9,365 nt of DNA, from the NCBI GenBank assembly GCA_021811225.1, contig JAJZPJ010000102.1, positions 1-9,365 on the forward strand, read 5' to 3'. Positions 5,805 to 9,365 of the stretch are shown here, one piece after another. The stretch comes from Pseudomonadota bacterium. Its GTDB lineage: Bacteria > Pseudomonadota > Gammaproteobacteria > Burkholderiales > Rhodocyclaceae. The notes beneath the pieces are model-generated. The model had not been told where the DNA came from and did no database searches. It saw nothing but the letters and a program-made list of their open reading frames with translations. Position 1 is the first letter of the stretch. Each line of letters opens with the position of its first letter. The position numbers and the translations under genes are program-made.

Positions 5805-6557
5805 ATGAACGACCAGCAACTGCTCCGCTACAGCCGCCACATCCTGCTGCCGCAGATCGGCGTCGAGGGGCAGGAGCGGCTGCTCGCGGCGCGGGCGCTG
5901 GTGGTCGGCGCCGGCGGCCTGGGTTCGCCCGCCGCGCTCTACCTCGCTTCGGCCGGCGTCGGCACGATCGCGCTGGCCGACGGCGACAGCGTCGACCTCA
6001 CCAATCTGCAGCGCCAGATCCTGCACCGCAGCCGCAGCGTCGGCCGGCCCAAGGCCGAATCCGGCCGCGACGCGCTCGCCGAGATCAACCCTGGCTGCAC
6101 CGTCATCCCCATCGCCCAGCGGCTGACCGGGGAACGGCTGGAAGAGGAAGTCGACGCCGCCGACGTGGTGGTGGACTGCTGCGACAACTTCGCCACCCGC
6201 CACGCGGTCAATCGCGCCTGCGTCAAATCCGGCAAGCCGCTGGTGTCCGGCGCCGCCATCCGCTTCGAAGGGCAGGTCTCGGTGTTCGACCCGCGCGAGC
6301 CCGCCTCGCCCTGCTATCACTGCCTGTTTCCCGAAGGCGAAGACGTCGAGGAGGTGCGCTGCGCGGTGATGGGCGTGTTCGCCCCGCTCACCGGCATCGT
6401 CGGCAGCACGCAGGCGGCCGAGGCGCTGAAGCTCCTGATCGGCTGCGGCCAGAGCCTCGCCGGCCGGTTGCTGCTGCTCGACGGCCTGGCGATGGAATGG
6501 CGCTCGATCGCCGTCCCGCGCGACCCGGGCTGCAAGGTCTGCGGCCAGTCAGGCTAA
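5805..6557 (+). CDS. moeB: MoeB/ThiF-family sulfur-carrier adenylyltransferase
   Basis: A 250-residue E1-like enzyme that activates the C-terminal Gly-Gly of a small sulfur carrier (MoaD, ThiS or similar) with ATP, for molybdopterin or thiamine synthesis. It opens with RYSRHILLPQIGVEGQ, then the nucleotide-binding VVGAGGLGSP (33-42), the DLTNLQRQ motif (64-71) and VVDCCDNFATR (123-132). Four structural zinc cysteines are C170/C173 (CYHC) and C243/C246 (CKVC). Cys186, before AVMGVFAPLTGIVG, sits in the crossover loop that carries the conserved cysteine in MoeB and ThiF. It lacks the C-terminal rhodanese domain of MOCS3-type relatives. No moaD, thiS or other partner is in the window, so MoeB versus ThiF/HesA cannot be settled. 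It follows ctpA by 32 bp, probably in the same transcript, and its end overlaps ribD tail to tail by 9 bp. Confidence 0.88.
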   Translation: MNDQQLLRYSRHILLPQIGVEGQERLLAARALVVGAGGLGSPAALYLASAGVGTIALADGDSVDLTNLQRQILHRSRSVGRPKAESGRDALAEINPGCTVIPIAQRLTGERLEEEVDAADVVVDCCDNFATRHAVNRACVKSGKPLVSGAAIRFEGQVSVFDPREPASPCYHCLFPEGEDVEEVRCAVMGVFAPLTGIVGSTQAAEALKLLIGCGQSLAGRLLLLDGLAMEWRSIAVPRDPGCKVCGQSG

Positions 6558-7646
6558 GCGCGCGAGGATACGGATGTCGTCGCCGACGCGGGCGAGATCG
6601 GTGATCTTGAGCGGCTGTCGGCCGGCGAGATCGGTGAGCTCGGGCAGGTCGAACATGCCGCGCGCGGCGTCGCCCAGGAGCATCGGGGCGAGATAGAGCA
6701 GCAGCTCATCGACCAGACCCTCGCGCAGCAGCGAAGCGTTCAGCTTGGCGCCGGCCTCGGCGTGGAGCTCGTTGATGCCGCGGCGGGCGAGCTCCTGCAT
6801 CAGCGCGGGCAGATCGACCTTGCCCCGCGCATCGGGCAGCACCGCCACCTCGGCGCCGGCGCGGTTCAATGCCTCGATCTTCGCGGCATCGGCTTGCGCC
6901 GCCGCCACCAGGATCCCGCCGCCGTTCAGGACCTGCGCCGACAGCGGCAGCTCCAGGCGGCTGTCCACCACCACCTTGAGCGGCTGCCGATCGGTGTCCA
7001 CCTCCCTGACCGAGAGGCGCGGATCGTCGTCCCTGACGGTGCCGATGCCGGTCAGGATGGCGCAGGCGCGGGCGCGCCAGCGGTGACCGTCGCGGCGCGC
7101 CGCGGCGCCGGTGAGCCACTGCGAGCGGCCGTTGTTGAGCGCGGTCTTGCCGTCCAGGCTGGCGGCGAGCTTCAGCCTGAGCCAGGGCCGGCCGCGGGTC
7201 ATGCGCGCGACGAAACCCACGTTCAACTCCGCCGCCTCGCGCGCCATCAGCCCGCAAGCGGTCGCAATGCCCGCCTCCCGCAAACGTTCCAGGCCCTGTC
7301 CGGCCACCAGCGGATTGGGGTCCTGCATCGCGGCCACGACCCGCCCGACGCCGGCCGCGACCAGCGCCTCGACGCAAGGGGGGGTCAGACCGTAGTGGCT
7401 GCAGGGTTCGAGCGTGACGTAGGCGGTCGCGCCGCGGACTTGGGCGCGGCGACGGCCGGCATCGGCGAGCGCCTCGATCTCGGCGTGATTCTGTCCGGCG
7501 GGCTGGGTGTAGCCCTCGCCGATGACCGCACCGCCTTGCACCAGAACGCAGCCGACGCGCGGATTCGGCGTGGTGGAATACAGGCCGCGGTGCGCCAGAC
7601 GCAGCGCCTGGGCCATGAAACGATGGTCGTCTATGGTGAAATCCAC
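6549..7646 (-). CDS. ribD: Bifunctional riboflavin biosynthesis deaminase/reductase RibD
   Basis: A 365-residue RibD of normal length and two-domain layout. The N-terminal deaminase (about 7-145) has the zinc site H54-A-E56 and P-C82-SHYGLTPP-C91 and removes the amino group of the GTP-derived pyrimidine. The C-terminal reductase (about 152-365) then reduces the ribosyl side chain with NADPH; visible motifs are LKLAASLDGKTA, SQWLTG, ILTGIGTV-DDP, HAEAG and LVDELLLYLAP. The product is a cytosolic precursor for riboflavin. The start is the GTG at 7644-7646, six nucleotides after the nrdR stop; it gives the VDFTIDDHRFMAQAL N terminus that aligns with E. coli RibD. An ATG at residue 11 is an alternative that would clip the first helix. 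It belongs to the glyA-nrdR-ribD cluster. Confidence 0.97.
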   Translation of the reverse strand: MDFTIDDHRFMAQALRLAHRGLYSTTPNPRVGCVLVQGGAVIGEGYTQPAGQNHAEIEALADAGRRRAQVRGATAYVTLEPCSHYGLTPPCVEALVAAGVGRVVAAMQDPNPLVAGQGLERLREAGIATACGLMAREAAELNVGFVARMTRGRPWLRLKLAASLDGKTALNNGRSQWLTGAAARRDGHRWRARACAILTGIGTVRDDDPRLSVREVDTDRQPLKVVVDSRLELPLSAQVLNGGGILVAAAQADAAKIEALNRAGAEVAVLPDARGKVDLPALMQELARRGINELHAEAGAKLNASLLREGLVDELLLYLAPMLLGDAARGMFDLPELTDLAGRQPLKITDLARVGDDIRILARLA

Positions 7647-7652
7647 GGCCGC

Positions 7653-8132
7653 TCAAGCCGGGTCGCGGGGGCGCCGCAGGCGCGGCTTCCTGACCTCGCG
7701 GATGGCGTCGGAGAATTCCTCGACGTCCTCGAAGTTGCGATAGACGGAAGAGAAGCGGATGTAGGCGATCTTGTCGAGCTTCTTCAGTTCGCGCATCACC
7801 AGTTCGCCGATTTTGTCGCTGGGCACCTCCCGCTCGCCCAGCGTGACCAGCTTCTCCTCGATCCGATCGATCGCGGCATCGACGCTCTCGGTGGTGACCG
7901 GGCGCTTGCGCAAAGCCAGCATCATGCTCGCCAGCACCTTCTCGCGGTCGTACTCGGTGCGGCTGCCGTTCTTCTTGACCACCAGCGGCAATTGCAGCTC
8001 GACCCGCTCGTAGGTGGTGAAGCGCTTGTCGCAGGCCAGGCAGCGGCGCCGCCGGCGCACGGTATCGCCGTCCTCGTTCTCGCGGGTATCGACGACCTGG
8101 GTGTTGGCGTCAGCGCAATAGGGACATTTCAT
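7653..8132 (-). CDS. nrdR: Transcriptional repressor NrdR
   Basis: A 159-residue NrdR, slightly longer than the 149 of E. coli because of a basic C-terminal tail. NrdR is a nucleotide-sensing repressor that binds NrdR boxes ahead of ribonucleotide reductase genes when dATP is high. The N-terminal zinc ribbon is MKCPYC...CLAC (Cys3, 6, 31 and 34) with the VDTRENEDGDTVRRRRRC DNA-contact stretch. An ATP-cone domain follows at about 49-139 (PLVVKKNGSRTEYDREKVL...YIRFSSVYRNFEDVEEF). The ATG at 8130-8132 has GAGG about 11 nt upstream. It sits between glyA and ribD, an arrangement common in proteobacteria. I saw no NrdR box pair in the window, and no nrdAB or nrdD gene is present, so its targets lie elsewhere. 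Confidence 0.97.
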   Translation of the reverse strand: MKCPYCADANTQVVDTRENEDGDTVRRRRRCLACDKRFTTYERVELQLPLVVKKNGSRTEYDREKVLASMMLALRKRPVTTESVDAAIDRIEEKLVTLGEREVPSDKIGELVMRELKKLDKIAYIRFSSVYRNFEDVEEFSDAIREVRKPRLRRPRDPA

Positions 8133-8160
8133 GGCGGCTAATCCTCGATCCGGGCTTGCT

Positions 8161-8187
8161 CTGGACCACCGGGTCAGCCCGGCCCAG
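8161..8187 (-). other. GC-rich hairpin between glyA and nrdR
   Basis: A perfect CCGGG/CCCGG stem with a 4-nt loop (8169-8182) is flanked by CTGG (8161-8164) and CCAG (8184-8187), which could extend it across an uneven internal loop. It lies in the 57-bp gap just after the glyA stop. No T-run follows it on the minus strand, so it is not a standard intrinsic terminator. It could instead mark the 3' end of processed glyA mRNA or cause partial attenuation before nrdR; both are guesses. Confidence 0.3.
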
Positions 8188-8189
8188 GC

Positions 8190-9365
8190 TCACCCATACA
8201 CCGGAAACTTCTTGCACAGCTCCGTCACCTTGACCTTGACGCCGTTGATCACCGCCTCGTCGTTCGGGGCTTCGAGCACGTCGGCGATCAGGTCGGCGAT
8301 CTGCTCGGCCTCGATCTCGGTGAAACCGCGGGTGGTCATCGCCGGCGTGCCGATGCGGATGCCGCTGGTGACGAAGGGCTTCTGCGGATCGTTGGGAATG
8401 GCGTTCTTGTTGACCGTGATGTGGGCCAGACCCAATGCCGCTTCGGCGTCCTTGCCGGTGATGTGCTTGGGCTGCAGGTCCACCAGGAACATGTGCGACT
8501 CGGTGCGCCCGGAGACGATGCGCAGGCCGCGGGTGGCGAGCACCTTGACCATCACCTGGGCGTTGTCGATCACCTGCTCCTGATAGTCGCGGAACTCCGG
8601 CGTCGCCGCCTCCTTGAAGGCCACGGCTTTAGCCGCGATCACGTGCATCAGCGGGCCGCCCTGCAGGCTGGGGAAGATCGCCGAGTTGAGCGCCTTCTCG
8701 TGCGCCGCGCGGGCCAGGATCAGGCCGCCGCGCGGGCCGCGCAGGGTCTTGTGGGTGGTGCTGGTGACGAAATCGGCGAAGGGCACCGGGCTCGGGTAGA
8801 AGCCGGCGGCGACCAGGCCGGCGTAGTGCGCCATGTCCACGAACAGGTAGGCGCCGACGGCGTCGGCGATCTCGCGGAAGCGCTTGAAGTCGATCTTCAG
8901 CGCGTAGGCCGAGGCGCCGGCGACGATCATCTTCGGCCGGTGCTCCTTGGCCAGGCGCAGCACTTCCGCGTAGTCGATCGCCTCGGTGGCCGGATCGAGG
9001 CCGTAGGCGACCGCCTTGAACAGCTTGCCGGAGATATTGACGCTGGCGCCGTGGGTCAGGTGGCCGCCGTGGGCCAGCGACATGCCGAGGATGGTGTCGC
9101 CCGGGGCGAGCACCGAGAAATACACCGCCTGGTTGGCCTGCGAGCCGGAGTGCGGCTGGACGTTGGCGTATTCGGCGCCGAACAGCTTCTTGGCCCGCTC
9201 GATCGCCAGCTGCTCGGCGATGTCGACGTACTCGCAGCCGCCGTAGTAGCGCTTGCCCGGATAGCCCTCGGCGTACTTGTTGGTCAGCTGCGAGCCCTGC
9301 GCTTCGAGCACGGCGCAGGAGACGTAATTCTCCGAGGCGATCAGCTCGATGTGATCCTCCTGGCG
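8190..9365 (-). CDS. glyA: Serine hydroxymethyltransferase, lacking the N terminus (cut by window edge)
   Basis: The visible 391 codons begin RQEDHIELIASENYVS and end CKKFPVYG; by comparison with the 417-residue E. coli enzyme about 24 N-terminal residues lie beyond the right edge. GlyA is a cytosolic PLP enzyme that converts serine and tetrahydrofolate to glycine and 5,10-methylene-tetrahydrofolate, the main source of one-carbon units. Motifs in order are QLTNKYAEGYPGKRYYGG, VQPHSGSQAN, LAHGGHLTHG, VDMAHYAGLVAAG, the cofactor-binding STTHKTLRGPRGG (the PLP lysine codon is 8748-8750), SLQGGPLMHVIAAKAVA and FVTSGIRIGTPAMTTRGF. A GTG at 9309-9311 is an internal valine, not the start, since the conserved frame continues upstream to the window edge. 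The start, promoter and any glycine or PurR control are outside the window. Confidence 0.98.
   Translation of the reverse strand, partial: RQEDHIELIASENYVSCAVLEAQGSQLTNKYAEGYPGKRYYGGCEYVDIAEQLAIERAKKLFGAEYANVQPHSGSQANQAVYFSVLAPGDTILGMSLAHGGHLTHGASVNISGKLFKAVAYGLDPATEAIDYAEVLRLAKEHRPKMIVAGASAYALKIDFKRFREIADAVGAYLFVDMAHYAGLVAAGFYPSPVPFADFVTSTTHKTLRGPRGGLILARAAHEKALNSAIFPSLQGGPLMHVIAAKAVAFKEAATPEFRDYQEQVIDNAQVMVKVLATRGLRIVSGRTESHMFLVDLQPKHITGKDAEAALGLAHITVNKNAIPNDPQKPFVTSGIRIGTPAMTTRGFTEIEAEQIADLIADVLEAPNDEAVINGVKVKVTELCKKFPVYG

Noticed and set aside
6762..8141. 459-codon open frame on the plus strand opposite ribD and nrdR
   Set aside because: Antisense to two well-conserved enzymes/regulators with intact zinc motifs; no domain visible.
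9309..9311. GTG as the start of glyA
   Set aside because: The conserved SHMT sequence RQEDHIELIASENYVS continues in frame upstream to the window edge, so this is an internal valine codon.

Overview
The window is a dense, high-GC stretch of core chromosome with clearly proteobacterial genes. The gene set and order (rhodanese-grxC-secB-gpsA facing gpmA-envC-ctpA-moeB, then glyA-nrdR-ribD) fit a betaproteobacterium, perhaps of the Rhodocyclales/Nitrosomonadales type. That placement is inference from gene order and protein resemblance; no rRNA or marker search was possible. No mobile element, CRISPR array, tRNA or rRNA was seen, and no gene-free stretch reaches 300 bases. Every large ORF not listed here lies antisense to, or in another frame of, a recognisable gene.

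Left block (1-2298, minus strand, read right to left): an ArsR-family repressor, a membrane-tethered rhodanese (YibN type), glutaredoxin 3 (grxC), the export chaperone secB, a small exported protein with two SH3-like domains, and the start of gpsA (cut by the window edge). Gaps are mostly short or overlapping, so this looks like one operon. The rhodanese-grxC-secB-gpsA core matches the E. coli yibN-grxC-secB-gpsA order. The ArsR gene at its head carries a cysteine pair spaced as in the persulfide sensors SqrR/BigR/YgaV.

Control region (2299-2412): about 114 bp separate the divergent arsR and gpmA genes. It holds an AT-rich, near-perfect 20-bp dyad overlapping an exact TATAAT -10 box that reads toward arsR, a plausible autoregulatory operator.

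Middle block (2413-6557, plus strand): gpmA (cofactor-dependent phosphoglycerate mutase), envC (catalytically dead LytM/M23 protein that activates cell-wall amidases), ctpA (PDZ-containing S41 processing protease) and a MoeB/ThiF-type adenylyltransferase. In E. coli and Pseudomonas the slot before envC holds the unrelated cofactor-independent mutase gpmI; here it is gpmA.

Right block (6549-9365, minus strand): glyA (3' part, 391 codons visible), nrdR and ribD, tightly spaced and converging on moeB with a 9-bp overlap of coding ends. glyA supplies one-carbon units, ribD makes a riboflavin precursor and nrdR represses ribonucleotide reductase genes.

Most of the window is ordinary housekeeping DNA. 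The part most worth a second look is the candidate persulfide-responsive repressor and its dyad at the head of a rhodanese/glutaredoxin/secretion operon.
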